DNA of 64,000 nucleotides, from the NCBI GenBank assembly GCA_963778375.1, contig CAVZTX010000028.1:248001-312000 (forward strand), written 5' to 3'. The stretch comes from CAVZTX01 sp963778375 (lineage in GTDB: Bacteria; Chloroflexota; Ktedonobacteria; Ktedonobacterales; Ktedonobacteraceae). The notes beneath the pieces are model-generated. The model made no database searches. It was not told the origin of the DNA and was given only the letters and a program-made list of their open reading frames with translations. Every line of letters begins with the position of its first letter. The first letter of the stretch is position 1. A program made the position numbers and the translations under genes. This document shows, piece by piece, positions 1 to 9,650 of the stretch.

Positions 1-2
1 AT

Positions 3-624
3 CGTAGCCAGTGCCCAACCGGCACTCAGTTGAGCTATTACTGTGCCCACATGTTGCCAGAAGATGAGAGTATGCGCATTGCAGCACATATTACAGACTG
101 TCCGCTCTGCGCCGCTGAAGTTGCGGAAACACGACGCTTCCTGCAAATGCAAGACTCCGACCTTTCCCCTCTCCCTTCGTTTTCACCGGTCGCTTCCATA
201 CGACGCATATTTGCCACACTTGTCCGCCAGCAACCACAATTCGTCATGCGTGGTGAAGCCATCAGGTGCAGGATCCAATTCAGCCTGGCCGCGCCAATAC
301 AAAGCCGACTCCCTTGATCTCTCCCTTCACCTTTCGCGAGCCAGCAACGGAGCATACATGCTGCTAGGCATCCTTACCAGCGTCGATACCAGTGAAAGTG
401 TCGATGCTTTTGAAGGTATACCTGGCTACCTCTATGCCGCGCCCGGACCTTTCACCAATGAAGGGGACGAGGACACTGAGATACCTTTGCGAGGCACGCA
501 GGTAGACGACCTAGGAAACATTGTATTCAGCAACGTACCCATTGGAGAATATGTCATGATCGTACATCTACCAGATCGTGAGTTAGTGATCGATGGACTA
601 ACCATTGAAGACAATCTGAGGTAA
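3..624 (+). pseudogene. Zinc-finger (anti-sigma-like) protein, 5' cut by window edge, frameshifted
   Basis: The reading frame open from base 3 carries an H-x3-C-x2-C zinc-finger pattern (HITDCPLCAAE, about bases 90-125) typical of zf-HC2 anti-sigma factors. It ends prematurely at about 317. The second half continues in another frame to the stop at 624, with an all-beta segment (LLGILTSVD, VPIGEYVMIVHLPD) resembling carboxypeptidase-regulatory or sensor domains. One extra base near 255-275 would join the halves. The family normally sits downstream of an ECF sigma factor, which would lie outside the window. It precedes the CHAT and S8 protease genes by 63 bases, so it may regulate them. The frameshift may be a sequencing error. 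Identification of the zinc finger is fairly good; the function of the C-terminal half is inferred. Confidence 0.55.
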
Positions 625-687
625 CGACCGACCATCGTCCATCAATAAAGCAAAGTGAGTTGGTCACTGGGGAACTAACCGCCAAAT

Positions 688-3600
688 ATGGATACTGAGC
701 TATTTTTACAATACTTGCGCGACCTTCCTTTAGAAGAAGGCCGCACTTACATTCAGACGCATATTGCTGAATTAGCGGATTATGCTGTAATCGGCAACCT
801 CATTAAAGACGAAGCTCAGAGACAAGAGAATATAGCGCCTTTTGTCGCCCTCAAATTAGCTGAACTACTGATCTTCTTTGGCGAGTACGTACATCATCCC
901 TCATCCCATGCCCTTGGCCTTCTAGCTAAAGGCATGGCTTTCTATCGTTTGGGGCGTCATCAAGCCGCCATAGAACATTTGGATGACGCAGGGAAGGAGT
1001 TTCAATCCCTGGAAGACGAGGTAGGCTGGGCTCGTACTCGTGCGTGTTGGATGCTCCCCGCCATCTGGCTCGGTTGCACAGAAGAAGCTCTGCAAGTGGC
1101 TGCTCATGTCCGCGAGATATTTCTACGGCATAGTGAGTACGTCAGGGCATGTTTGGTCGATCACAACATGGCTATTGCTTACTCGCGACTGGGTCAATAC
1201 CAGGAAGCAATTACCTTGTACGAAAGATTGCGAGTGACTTATCCTACCCTGACTGACCAAAGTGAAACCCTTATCAAACGGGGTATAGCTATGGCCGAAA
1301 CTAACGAGGCTATGAATTTGTTCTGGTCTGGCAAGTTCGAAAGGGCATATCGCCTGATGGAGCAAGCGAAAGCAGGCTATTTAGCTCTTGGGGAAACACG
1401 TCTCCTTACCCTTGCAGAGTTAAATCTGGCCTTGTATGACAACATTCTTGGCTATTATAGCTCTGCTTTACAGCGTTACTACCATGCGCGTGATAGTGTG
1501 ATACAGAGCAATGCTAATGATACCTGGTTACTGGCCCTTCTAAACATTGACATGGCCGAATGTTTAGTGAGCCTTGATAGGGCACAGGAGGCTTGCCAGT
1601 TGGCATCCGAGGCTGTTAAGACGTACCGGCATTCCGGTGTATCACTCGATACCGGTGAAGCGCTCTGTCAGTATGCAACAGCGCTGGCGGCTGCTAATAG
1701 ACTAGAGGAAGCTCTGGCCGCCCTGGATGAAGCCTGCACATTTTTTAGTCGAGGTCGCATGGATCATTATGCCTTCGCTGCTAAACTTCAGCAGGCCGAA
1801 CTTCTACTCAAGAGAGGGTCTTTTGTTGAGGCATATCATCAGGCCAGGAACATCAAAGAATACTTTGAAGTCAAGAGCCTGGTATCACATGCTGTTCGTG
1901 CCAGCTTGGTGATGGTTGGTGCCCTCTTAAAAAATGTGCAACAGTCCGAGGCTGAACAGGAAAAGGAGCAACTCCTCTCGGAAGCTCTGCTATTATGCAG
2001 ACAAGCAGCATTACAAGCCCATCAGCATACATTGCAAGAACAGATTTACAAAAGCCAGTATCTATTGGGACAACTTACAGCCATTCAAGGGAATCTCAAG
2101 AAAGCGGCTAAACATTATAACGCTGCTATTGCTCAGATTGAGCGTATGCTAGATAATCTCACCTATGATCTGTCTCCTTCATTCTTGCATACTACGTGGG
2201 CAGTGTACGAAGATATGATTGCTCTCTGCCTTCAGCAGAACGAACCTGAAAGTGCTTTCAGCTATCTTGAGCAAGCTCGTTCTATGGCTTTGCGTCAATA
2301 TCTTAATAAGGCGAGTACTCCGCAGGGCAGAAGACCAGAAGAAAGTGCCGTTCCTTCATCTGTATCGCAAGCAAATCGGGCCTTAGTGTTGCGCATGCAA
2401 TATGAATTGAGGGAATGGCAGGAAAGATATCGTGACTATAGTGTCCTGCTCGACCATATTGATGGCGTAGACGCTTCCAAAATGAACCGGCAAGAAATCG
2501 AAGTAGAACTCAAGCAATGTGAAGCAAAAATCAGTGAACTATTCGAACGCGTGCATCTTCACCGATCCGACGCACATTTTGCATTTCAAACAAAGAGACA
2601 TCCCAAACGCAAAGCTCAACCGGTAGATATTGAGCAACTACGACAGCATCTTTCGTCAAACCAACTTTTGCTGGCATATTTACTGTGTAAGAACAATCTT
2701 GTCATCTTTGCGATCACCCCAGAACGCCTGGTCACACATGAGATTCCCGGCGGAGTAGAACAATTAGAGCGTCTGTTACCCTTATTACACGCTCACCTTC
2801 GACCCGAAGGCTGGCCAAATCCACAACAACCACCCCAACAAGCTATCCGTCGCCTACTGAACAAACTCTATGACCTATTAGTGGCTCCCATAGCCTCTCT
2901 GTTACCTTCTCCATCAGGGTCCCTTACGATTGTTCCTTATGGACCACTACACAAATTGCCATTCCATGCTCTCTATAACGGCTCGCGCTTCCTTATCGAA
3001 GACTTCCAGATCAACTACCTTCCGGCAAGCAGTTTCTTGGCACACCTTGAACCCCCTAATGGGAAATACGGGACTGGACCTACGGGCACTTCTTCCTATA
3101 GTAACTCAAACCATGCAAATGGCTCATCTCCACACAAAGGAGAACGTACTAAGCCACCATTAGTGCTTGGTTACTCTGGTAAAGGTCATTTACAGCGCGC
3201 CCTCGACGAAGCGAAGGCAGTAGCAACACTATTGGATGGTCATTGCTATCTTGAAGATGAAGCAACGATTGCACGACTCATCGCTGACGCCCCGGGCAGT
3301 CCAATTATTCACTTAGCAACGCATGGCCTTAGCAGGCTGGATGCCCCTAATTTCTCCTTTGTACGTCTCGCCGATGGACAGCTCAATGCCATCGATGCAT
3401 TCAGCCTGAACTTGCAGAGTTGTGATCTGGTCACTCTAAGCGGCTGTGAAACGGGCCTGGCCTTGAGTGGTGGAGGTGACGAGCAATTAGGCTTGGGACG
3501 AGCTTTCCTGGCTGCTGGAGCATCTTCATTAGTTATGAGTCTCTGGCCGGTAGAAGATAACGCTACGAACGAGTTGATGCAGCTCTTTTACCAGCGTCTC

Positions 3601-3792
3601 TTGAGTGGCGATAGCAAGACGCGGGCACTGCGTGAAGCTCAATGCGCTCTTTTACATCAAACATCCTCGATCTATACCCATCCTTACTTTTGGGCGGCAT
3701 TTCGCCTGGTCGGTGATGTTAGCCCTTTGAAAACATACAAAGAAGTAAAAGAGCAGGCTTGTGCATCTGAAACTGATCTACTAAAAAAGTGA
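688..3792 (+). CDS. TPR-CHAT domain protein (caspase-like cysteine protease)
   Basis: A 1034-residue protein. About residues 60-520 are helical tetratricopeptide-type repeats, followed by a coiled region (about 540-640) and a C-terminal CHAT domain (about 660-1020). The His-Cys dyad of the caspase-like fold is intact: His879 in IIHLATHG and Cys920 in TLSGCETG, followed by the usual GAxSLVMSLWPV segment. There is no signal peptide or membrane segment, so it is cytoplasmic. TPR-CHAT proteins are proteases or scaffolds in stress, cell-death and type III-E CRISPR contexts; no CRISPR genes are present here. It is followed 87 bases later by a subtilisin-like protease on the same strand and preceded by a zinc-finger gene. 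This suggests a regulated proteolytic module. The substrate is unknown. Confidence 0.85.
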   Translation: MDTELFLQYLRDLPLEEGRTYIQTHIAELADYAVIGNLIKDEAQRQENIAPFVALKLAELLIFFGEYVHHPSSHALGLLAKGMAFYRLGRHQAAIEHLDDAGKEFQSLEDEVGWARTRACWMLPAIWLGCTEEALQVAAHVREIFLRHSEYVRACLVDHNMAIAYSRLGQYQEAITLYERLRVTYPTLTDQSETLIKRGIAMAETNEAMNLFWSGKFERAYRLMEQAKAGYLALGETRLLTLAELNLALYDNILGYYSSALQRYYHARDSVIQSNANDTWLLALLNIDMAECLVSLDRAQEACQLASEAVKTYRHSGVSLDTGEALCQYATALAAANRLEEALAALDEACTFFSRGRMDHYAFAAKLQQAELLLKRGSFVEAYHQARNIKEYFEVKSLVSHAVRASLVMVGALLKNVQQSEAEQEKEQLLSEALLLCRQAALQAHQHTLQEQIYKSQYLLGQLTAIQGNLKKAAKHYNAAIAQIERMLDNLTYDLSPSFLHTTWAVYEDMIALCLQQNEPESAFSYLEQARSMALRQYLNKASTPQGRRPEESAVPSSVSQANRALVLRMQYELREWQERYRDYSVLLDHIDGVDASKMNRQEIEVELKQCEAKISELFERVHLHRSDAHFAFQTKRHPKRKAQPVDIEQLRQHLSSNQLLLAYLLCKNNLVIFAITPERLVTHEIPGGVEQLERLLPLLHAHLRPEGWPNPQQPPQQAIRRLLNKLYDLLVAPIASLLPSPSGSLTIVPYGPLHKLPFHALYNGSRFLIEDFQINYLPASSFLAHLEPPNGKYGTGPTGTSSYSNSNHANGSSPHKGERTKPPLVLGYSGKGHLQRALDEAKAVATLLDGHCYLEDEATIARLIADAPGSPIIHLATHGLSRLDAPNFSFVRLADGQLNAIDAFSLNLQSCDLVTLSGCETGLALSGGGDEQLGLGRAFLAAGASSLVMSLWPVEDNATNELMQLFYQRLLSGDSKTRALREAQCALLHQTSSIYTHPYFWAAFRLVGDVSPLKTYKEVKEQACASETDLLKK

Positions 3793-3879
3793 TACACCCA
3801 CGTCCATGATTTGAATCGACTGTAACCAATATTCCTTACTCTCTACACTCAGAAATGTAGCGACACACGGAGGTGAAAT

Positions 3880-5796
3880 ATGGATGATACACGTACTGAA
3901 GACACTACTTTTTTTGGCGCAATGAATATGGCCTGGCTTGAAGACAACGTTGCCATTACATTTCATACAGATACGCCGTATTACGGCTCCTCTTCAGAGG
4001 AAATCATCAAATCATTACGTTTGAATGTCCTCAACGACTTCCTCAAAGAACGTGGCTTTCGCTTGCAATCCTCTACCTCACGCAACGTCCCATCTACTAC
4101 TCCCATAGATCCGGATGAAGAGGTGGACGCCCGTGAAGAGGAAGAGCAGCCACTTGAGGCCCTCTTAGAGGAACTAACGGAAGGCGGGATTGAAGCATTT
4201 CGAAGCGGCATGAAAAAGCTCGAAGAATTGGTCCTTAAACGCTACAACCAAAAGGATGATACTTCAGGCAAGGGTCATGGACAAGGCATTAACGATATAC
4301 GTGGAAAGTACCTGTTTCCCTCGCCTTCCGATAAGGGCACCGTCGCTATGTGCTTCTTCAATATTCGGCTGAACAAAATGCCCCATCCTATTCAGGATAT
4401 GCGGGTGAGACTGCTAGCCGGTGACTGTTGTCAGGGTGAATCGAATACACGCCAGGTTGTCAACCTCGTCAATCATAACCTGGACCAACTAAGACGGGAG
4501 GGAAAAATTCCTGTCATTGCAGCTATGCCAAACTGGCTCGGTACCGGTACTCATTGTGTAGGGGATAGTGGTGGTGGTGGTGCGCCTATACCAACGAAAG
4601 GTCCTTGCCCAATTTCTACTAATGACTGGCCAATCACCGTGCCAGACGTGAATCCCACATTTAATCCAGACACCCCAATAAGAAATATGACGGGGAAAGA
4701 CGTGACGGTTTTTGTGCTAGATACTATGCCACAGATTACTTCTCCTGATCAGGTTTTGGAGGCTGCCGCGAAAGCTGGTGGGAGCAACCTGCTGCTACAA
4801 AAGATGGCAAATCAGATGACCGGCGCCGAACTGCCACCTATTCATAGAACATACCAGACATTACCCGCCCTTCTAGCAGAAAATGCGCCAGACCAAATAG
4901 TAGGAGGTCATGATCTCTATTTGCGACCCTATGGATTCAAAATGGAGGATCATGGTTTGACGGTTACTAGCATCGTACGGCAGCTTGCTCCTGATGCGCC
5001 TATCGAATATATCCGTATACTCAATGACTTTGGCACACTTGATGCCCACTCGCTCATCCATGCGCTCCATCACATACGAACACGTATGGATCAGAGTGTA
5101 GAAGAAGGCGGTCTACGGAATCAACCTGTAGTGATTAATTTGAGCATAGTAATAGCGCCTCCAGACGAGGAAATCATCGGCGTGTGGTTTGGGGATAACG
5201 GTTCCAGTAGTTCAGATGAATTTAACAAAATGTGGAATGACACTGTCCTATTGCGAGTTGGATTGCAGAAAGTCATCCAGAGTCTGACAGCAGCCGGTGC
5301 TGTCGTTGTAGCGGCCGCTGGCAATGATTCAAACAACCTCCAACATTCAACGCGTATAGGCCCACGCTATCCCGCCGCCTTCCCAGAGGTCATCTCGGTT
5401 GGTGCCGTTGATAAATATGATAGAGCAGCAGCTTATAGTAATTACCCGGTGCTACCACCAGAGCATAATGCCATAGCTACCTATGGAGGCGGCAGGCCAA
5501 AGCCTGTACCTATTATTCCGCTAGGTCAAACACCTCCACCAGATACCTATGGACCACCCGATCCTCATAAAATGACTACTGCCATTGACGTTGATGGAGT
5601 GGTTGGAGTCTACAGCGCTCAAACGTACCCAAGACTTTCGGAGGACGATACTCAAACTGAGTATTCTGCCCCCGATGAGCGTGCCTGGGCCTATTGGTCT
5701 GGAACGTCATTCGCTACCCCAATCATTAGTGCCATTGCCGCCCGTGTACTACAGCTATTCAAGTCGAAAAGGCATATCGCCTCATCTTTGGTCTAG
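3880..5796 (+). CDS. S8 (subtilisin-like) serine peptidase, cytoplasmic
   Basis: 638 residues as read. The catalytic set is present: Asp281 (FVLDTMP), His358 (EDHGLTVTS), oxyanion Asn482 (AAAGNDS) and Ser610 (SGTSFATP). About 260 residues precede the protease domain; they include an acidic stretch (about 85-105) and no signal peptide, so the enzyme is probably intracellular and the N-terminal part may be regulatory. GGAGG before the ATG is a good ribosome site. The frame ends 20 codons after the catalytic Ser motif. Removing one A from the AAAA run at 5767-5770 extends it by about 60 residues to a stop at 5950, which restores a normal domain end. It lies directly behind the TPR-CHAT gene and could be its partner or substrate. 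Confidence 0.85.
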   Translation: MDDTRTEDTTFFGAMNMAWLEDNVAITFHTDTPYYGSSSEEIIKSLRLNVLNDFLKERGFRLQSSTSRNVPSTTPIDPDEEVDAREEEEQPLEALLEELTEGGIEAFRSGMKKLEELVLKRYNQKDDTSGKGHGQGINDIRGKYLFPSPSDKGTVAMCFFNIRLNKMPHPIQDMRVRLLAGDCCQGESNTRQVVNLVNHNLDQLRREGKIPVIAAMPNWLGTGTHCVGDSGGGGAPIPTKGPCPISTNDWPITVPDVNPTFNPDTPIRNMTGKDVTVFVLDTMPQITSPDQVLEAAAKAGGSNLLLQKMANQMTGAELPPIHRTYQTLPALLAENAPDQIVGGHDLYLRPYGFKMEDHGLTVTSIVRQLAPDAPIEYIRILNDFGTLDAHSLIHALHHIRTRMDQSVEEGGLRNQPVVINLSIVIAPPDEEIIGVWFGDNGSSSSDEFNKMWNDTVLLRVGLQKVIQSLTAAGAVVVAAAGNDSNNLQHSTRIGPRYPAAFPEVISVGAVDKYDRAAAYSNYPVLPPEHNAIATYGGGRPKPVPIIPLGQTPPPDTYGPPDPHKMTTAIDVDGVVGVYSAQTYPRLSEDDTQTEYSAPDERAWAYWSGTSFATPIISAIAARVLQLFKSKRHIASSLV

Positions 5797-5950
5797 TGAG
5801 GTGCAAAAAGCGATCACTACCGCTAAGGGTCAAGAGGAATTTCTGACTGGGACTTATGCTTTGCCTTTGCAGGAAGACTTCAGCGTGGGATCTGGTGTAG
5901 GTGTGGGCCTGCTCAGAGCATATCAGTGCCACAAGCCAGATAATCGCTAG
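5762..5950 (+). pseudogene. Out-of-frame C-terminal tail of the S8 peptidase
   Basis: This stretch codes for a protein-like tail (KGISPHLWSSEVQKAI and onward) that matches the expected end of the subtilisin fold but lies one frame off the gene before it. One surplus A in the AAAA run at 5767-5770 explains the break. It is either a sequencing indel, a genuine disabling mutation or, less likely, a +1 recoding site. Confidence 0.55.
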
Positions 5951-5970
5951 GATAATCTCATTCCAAATAG

Positions 5971-6357
5971 GGAGTTGGTTTCTCTGCTAGTCAATTCCCT
6001 AACGGAGTGGCGTCTGCACAGATCACCGACTTTATCGTCAAAATGCGTGGCTAGGGCTACATCGGTTTCTGGTACTACGGCGTCTACGCTCCCTACGCCA
6101 CGGCCATCATGAATGCCCCACAGCCAGCGCCAGGACCGGTAACACCACCTGTTCCACAACCCCCAACACCACTTTCATTCAATGACGATGATCGGAAGGT
6201 ATGGACACTGCTCAAACCAATCGTAGTCAACGAATCCGCCGCCATCGAACAAAGCTGGCTACGCGCCCGTTATCAGCATGGCTGGAACTTCGGTGCGCCA
6301 TTGGAGGAGGAGCACCACGAACTGTGGCAATTCACTAGGACCTTCTCCCACCTGTAA
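5971..6357 (+). pseudogene. Remnant of an unidentified gene (possible glycosidase-type domain end)
   Basis: A single frame from 5971 to the TAA at 6355-6357 reads like coding sequence but has an internal TAG at 6052 and no good start. The part around 6000-6110 (GYIGFWYYGVYAPYATA) is reminiscent of the last strand and helix of a TIM-barrel glycosidase-like domain. A proline-rich linker and about 60 residues beginning LSFNDDDRKVW follow. An ATG at 6109 would give only 82 residues. I regard it as a decayed 3' end of a secreted or cell-wall gene; the family is not certain. Confidence 0.4.
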
Positions 6358-6631
6358 TGAATTGCAGGATCGCAACGAGGATGGCTGAACCGATAAAAGC
6401 AATCACAACACTCCCCCAGAAATGGTATGTGCTCTGAATGTTCAGCAAGTCCGCCAAAAATCCTCCGATGAAAGCACCTATCAGACCGACAATAATGTTA
6501 CCAATACAACCATATCCGCGACCACGTATAAACGCGCTGGCCAAAAAACCTGCAATCAAGCCGACAATCAGCCACGCGAGCAGATCACCCGGCTGAAGCG
6601 CTACATTCGCAATCACAGCTTGCAGAACCAT
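6335..6631 (-). CDS. GlsB/YeaQ/YmgE family small membrane protein
   Basis: 98 residues from the ATG at 6631, chosen because GAGGAG lies nine bases upstream; a longer reading frame has no ribosome site. It shows three hydrophobic segments and the family's glycine-rich signature (LLAWLIVGLIAGFLAS, then IIVGLIGAFIGG). Members of this transglycosylase-associated family are short inner-membrane proteins linked to general and envelope stress; their biochemical role is not known. It overlaps the end of the convergent remnant by about 20 bases. It is one of three paralogues in the window (also 6815-7114 and 12484-12792) and the most divergent of them. Confidence 0.85.
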   Translation of the reverse strand: MVLQAVIANVALQPGDLLAWLIVGLIAGFLASAFIRGRGYGCIGNIIVGLIGAFIGGFLADLLNIQSTYHFWGSVVIAFIGSAILVAILQFITGGRRS

Positions 6632-6728
6632 CCTGAATATCTCCTCTATGTGTATGTTTTCACAATGAACTAGGAAGAAAAGCACTGCAACATATACGAC
6701 AGAGGAGATCAGAGGTTACATTCACGCC

Positions 6729-6768
6729 ACGAAAAAAGGGCGGCTCAAAAATTGAGTCGCCCTGACAC
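6729..6768 (-). terminator. Rho-independent terminator of the 6815-7114 gene
   Basis: Read on the minus strand this is an 11-12 base-pair stem (AGGGCGACTCAA paired with TTGAGCCGCCCT, one G-T pair) closed by a short T-rich loop and followed by a run of six T. It lies about 45 bases after the stop of the second GlsB-type gene. Confidence 0.8.
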
Positions 6769-6814
6769 ACTTACAAAGAACTTCGCATCCAGGATGGACG
6801 CGCTCACGAAGCTG

Positions 6815-7114
6815 CTACAATGTGCGGCGGGTTCTGCCACCTGCAACCGCGCGCAGGATAGCGATCAGGATACACGCGCCAATGAAGGCAACGATAATGC
6901 TTCCAATAAGCCCGGTCGAACCACCAAAGCCCAGAAGGTTTGCGACTAAACCACCAAGGAATGCGCCAACGACACCAACGATGATATCACCAAGGATACC
7001 ATAGCCGCCGCCACGCATCACCATACTGGCGAGGAAGCCTGCAACCAAACCGACAATCAACCATGCAATCAACCCACCTGGATCAAGAGCCAAACCTAAA
7101 ACGAGAGATGCCAT
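6815..7114 (-). CDS. GlsB/YeaQ/YmgE family small membrane protein
   Basis: 99 residues with the same three-segment, glycine-rich layout as its neighbour (GGLIAWLIVGLVAGFLAS; DIIVGVVGAFLGG) and an arginine-rich C-terminal tail. AAGGAGAA stands before the ATG. It has its own terminator, so it is a single-gene unit transcribed from the 343-base region shared with the MFS gene. It is closer to the copy at 12484-12792 than to the one next door, which points to duplication. Role by family: stress-associated inner-membrane protein, mechanism unknown. Confidence 0.87.
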   Translation of the reverse strand: MASLVLGLALDPGGLIAWLIVGLVAGFLASMVMRGGGYGILGDIIVGVVGAFLGGLVANLLGFGGSTGLIGSIIVAFIGACILIAILRAVAGGRTRRTL

Positions 7115-7457
7115 TGTTAATTCTCCTTCTTTTCTTCTCTAACGATACTATTAGCAAATGCCATTGTTGAAAGTTACGATTATTTCTTTTCGGCCTAATC
7201 TTGAATGATTTTGCCTTTACGCATTTGCCAATTGTACTTTAACCTAAATTGCCTACTAATACAAGTCAACAATAAAAACGTTAAGTGTCTCCTAAACTAG
7301 GGTTAAGCTTTTTAAGGTTTCAGTTATAGTAGATATGATCTTCTCCTGAGGTATCCATTAAGCTGGATACCTGTCCCTTTGTCCGTTGTGTAACGAGAGC
7401 CTCATATGATAGGCTATCTCTAAACATACACGTTAGAGACGACCAGGAGTATTCAGA
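7115..7457. other. Intergenic region between divergent genes
   Basis: 343 AT-rich bases between the divergent GlsB-type and MFS genes. No open frame of interest. It holds a perfect inverted repeat (listed separately) and must contain both promoters, but I find no -35/-10 pair good enough to name. Confidence 0.5.
7349..7372. promoter_or_regulatory. Inverted repeat upstream of MFS gene (possible operator)
   Basis: Nine-base arms AGGTATCCA / TGGATACCT with a six-base spacer, about 85 bases before the MFS start. The length and symmetry fit an operator or a small hairpin in the leader. No regulator gene is adjacent. Confidence 0.4.
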
Positions 7458-8891
7458 ATGCCCTCTGCCCACAATTCCCCAGAGTCCTTACCAACAATAA
7501 ATTCTGTTGATACAGCTTTGTTAGAGCAATCGGACAAACGCCATTTCAAGGCAGCATCAGTACTGCATTTGCCCCTCAACGTCTATCTCTTGCTGTTCTT
7601 CACGCTTGGGAAGGGCTTCCAATTAACCATCGCAACCCTGAATATCAACTATTATGCCCACAGCCTCGGCTATCGCCCGGACTTTATCGGCCTATTAAGC
7701 GCTATGCCCGCCATTGGTGCCCTCTTCAGCGCCATACCGAGTGGCTTCCTGGCTGATCGGCTAGGCCGTAAGCCCGTATTGATAGCAACCGCCATTCTCA
7801 CGCCACTTTTTCTTGCTGGAATCGGACTGGGTACATCAGCACCGTGGTTACTCATCTGCTCCTTTTTACAGGGTGTTGTCTCCTCAGCCTACTGGGTCAC
7901 AAACCTACCACTCTTAACCGAGAACACGACCGAAAGCCAGCGCGTAGGCGTATTTGCCCTCAACAGCTTTCTCCTGCTTGGAGTTGGTGCCCTCGGCAAC
8001 CTGCTGGGAGGAGCCATTCCTGAATTCGTAGCCGGCATCCTGCACGTCTCCGCCAGCAGCCCGGTCCCTCTGCGCTGGGGAGTACTGGCCGCCGCACTGA
8101 GCACCTTCATCTTCGGCCTCCCCCTCTGGTTCCTCCGCGAACCCAAACGCCATAAAACAGTTCACCCCAACGTCTCCACAACCTCTCCAACCAAACGTAG
8201 GGGCAGATTGATCGCGCCCATCGCCGATGTATCGGCCTCCTTACCCGCCCCGAAGGAAAAACTACCCATTCTGCTTTTCGCCAAACTATTGATCCCCGAC
8301 CTACTCTTCACAATGGGCGAAGGCTCCGTAGTAGCCCTGATCCAACTCTATTTTGTGCTTAAATTCCACCTCCTCCCAGGCCCACTGGGCATCATCTTCA
8401 CCATTTCAGGCCTCGCCGGTGGCATCTTCTCCCTCACTGCTCCCCTCTTCGTTAAACGCTGGAGTAAACTACGCCTCGTCACCACTGTCCAATATCTCAG
8501 CGCTCCACTGATGATCCTCATCGGCTTCGCCCCCACACTACCAGTAGCAATCAGCGGAGAATACGCCCGCTCATTTATGCGCACCCTCATCGAGCCAGTC
8601 TACGCCGCCTTCGCCATGGAACAAGTCTCCGACCGCCAACGTGCCACTCTCTCTGGCTTCTATTCAATCACCTGGAGCATCGGCTTTAGTATTGGCCCGG
8701 CAGTTGCAGGATGGCTGCAGACGAATGTGAGTCTATCAACCGCCTTTGTCTTTGGCGCTTCGTGCCTGGTAACCAGTGCTAGCATCCTACTGTTATTCTT
8801 CGGCAAGCAACTTAAACGACCACACAAGGTTGAGAGCTTCAGCAAAGAAGGTAGTCAGAGTAGTGAGAGCAGGACAGACATTTGGAGATAG
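7458..8891 (+). CDS. MFS transporter
   Basis: 477 residues with about twelve hydrophobic segments. The loop between helices 2 and 3 carries the MFS motif A (GFLADRLGRKPVL), and a long hydrophilic central loop (about 225-275) separates the two six-helix halves. A good AGGAG precedes the ATG. The substrate cannot be deduced; the family includes drug and sugar exporters. Oddity: the central loop (about residues 247-262, bases 8197-8236) encodes a copy of a dispersed repeat also found in the glutamate racemase gene, in frame and apparently tolerated. The gene stands alone, followed by another copy of the GTAGGGGC-type repeat. Confidence 0.85.
   Translation: MPSAHNSPESLPTINSVDTALLEQSDKRHFKAASVLHLPLNVYLLLFFTLGKGFQLTIATLNINYYAHSLGYRPDFIGLLSAMPAIGALFSAIPSGFLADRLGRKPVLIATAILTPLFLAGIGLGTSAPWLLICSFLQGVVSSAYWVTNLPLLTENTTESQRVGVFALNSFLLLGVGALGNLLGGAIPEFVAGILHVSASSPVPLRWGVLAAALSTFIFGLPLWFLREPKRHKTVHPNVSTTSPTKRRGRLIAPIADVSASLPAPKEKLPILLFAKLLIPDLLFTMGEGSVVALIQLYFVLKFHLLPGPLGIIFTISGLAGGIFSLTAPLFVKRWSKLRLVTTVQYLSAPLMILIGFAPTLPVAISGEYARSFMRTLIEPVYAAFAMEQVSDRQRATLSGFYSITWSIGFSIGPAVAGWLQTNVSLSTAFVFGASCLVTSASILLLFFGKQLKRPHKVESFSKEGSQSSESRTDIWR
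8197..8236 (+). repeat. Dispersed repeat inside the MFS coding sequence
   Basis: Begins GTAGGGGCAG like the intergenic repeat family and ends with the palindromic GCCGATGTATCGGC. The 22 bases at 8213-8234 recur exactly at 16919-16940 within the glutamate racemase gene. Confidence 0.6.
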
Positions 8892-8900
8892 GCGTATTAT

Positions 8901-8936
8901 CCTGTAGGGACAGTGCCTTGTGCCTGTCCGGGACAA
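8901..8936. repeat. GTAGGGGC-type dispersed repeat
   Basis: A copy with A for G at one position (CCTGTAGGGACAGTGCC...) and the expected inverted-repeat core in which GGACAG can pair with CTGTCC. It lies 10 bases after the MFS stop and could act as a weak terminator. Confidence 0.65.
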
Positions 8937-9045
8937 CTCACCGGATGCCTTATCTCCAAACGTCTAAGAGCAAAACTACTTCTTTGCCTAAAGCCAATTG
9001 ATGCTCTATACTGGAAGAGAAAACAAACAGAGAAGAGGGATAAAA

Positions 9046-9588
9046 ATGACAGCCTGTGTATCACTGTTCCGAGGCATCAACGTCGGCGGTCACCACAAAG
9101 TACGAATGAATGAACTCAAAGCTTTGCATGAATCTCTAGGCTTCAAGGATGTTCTAACCTATATACAGAGTGGGAACGTGGTATTTACCAGCGACGATGC
9201 AGACAGCACACGACTCTCGAAGCAAATTGAGGACGCCTTTGAAAACAAATTCGGCTTTCGCGTGGAAGTCTTCGTCCGCACCTCAACCGAGTTAAGCGAC
9301 ATTATCGAGAAAACCCCATTTCAGAACCAACCGGACAAAGAGCTAAAATGGATCGTCGTCGTGTTTCTGTCCCACCACCCCGACGAAACCGCGCAGGAAG
9401 CCCTTTTCCAATCCTATAGCGGCCCCGAAGAAATCTTCATCCTCGGCAAAGAAATGTACATCTATTATACCAACAGCATTGGACAATCCAAACTCACCCA
9501 AAGTTTGCTTGATAAAAAGCTGAAAACATCTGGAACCGCCAGAAATTGGAATACCATCCTCCAATTGCAGAAAATGCTGCAAGGCTAA
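9046..9588 (+). CDS. DUF1697 domain protein
   Basis: 180 residues from the ATG at 9046, preceded by AGAGGGA; an upstream ATG in frame lacks a ribosome site. The N-terminus shows the family hallmark (SLFRGINVGGHHKV) and the following L..LG..V.TYIQSGNVVF segment; the end has the T.RNWNT motif. DUF1697 proteins are small cytoplasmic alpha/beta proteins of unknown function, usually single genes as here. The length matches the family. Confidence 0.88.
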   Translation: MTACVSLFRGINVGGHHKVRMNELKALHESLGFKDVLTYIQSGNVVFTSDDADSTRLSKQIEDAFENKFGFRVEVFVRTSTELSDIIEKTPFQNQPDKELKWIVVVFLSHHPDETAQEALFQSYSGPEEIFILGKEMYIYYTNSIGQSKLTQSLLDKKLKTSGTARNWNTILQLQKMLQG

Positions 9589-9650
9589 ACTCAGTCGGAC
9601 CTTGTGAATGATTGCTCCTGCACGACTATCCTAGGAGATGGGAATCCGTA

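Noticed and set aside
5762..5796. Programmed +1 frameshift in the S8 protease
   Set aside because: Considered because the tail is preserved, but five similar single-base slips occur in unrelated genes, so a sequencing or assembly indel is more economical.
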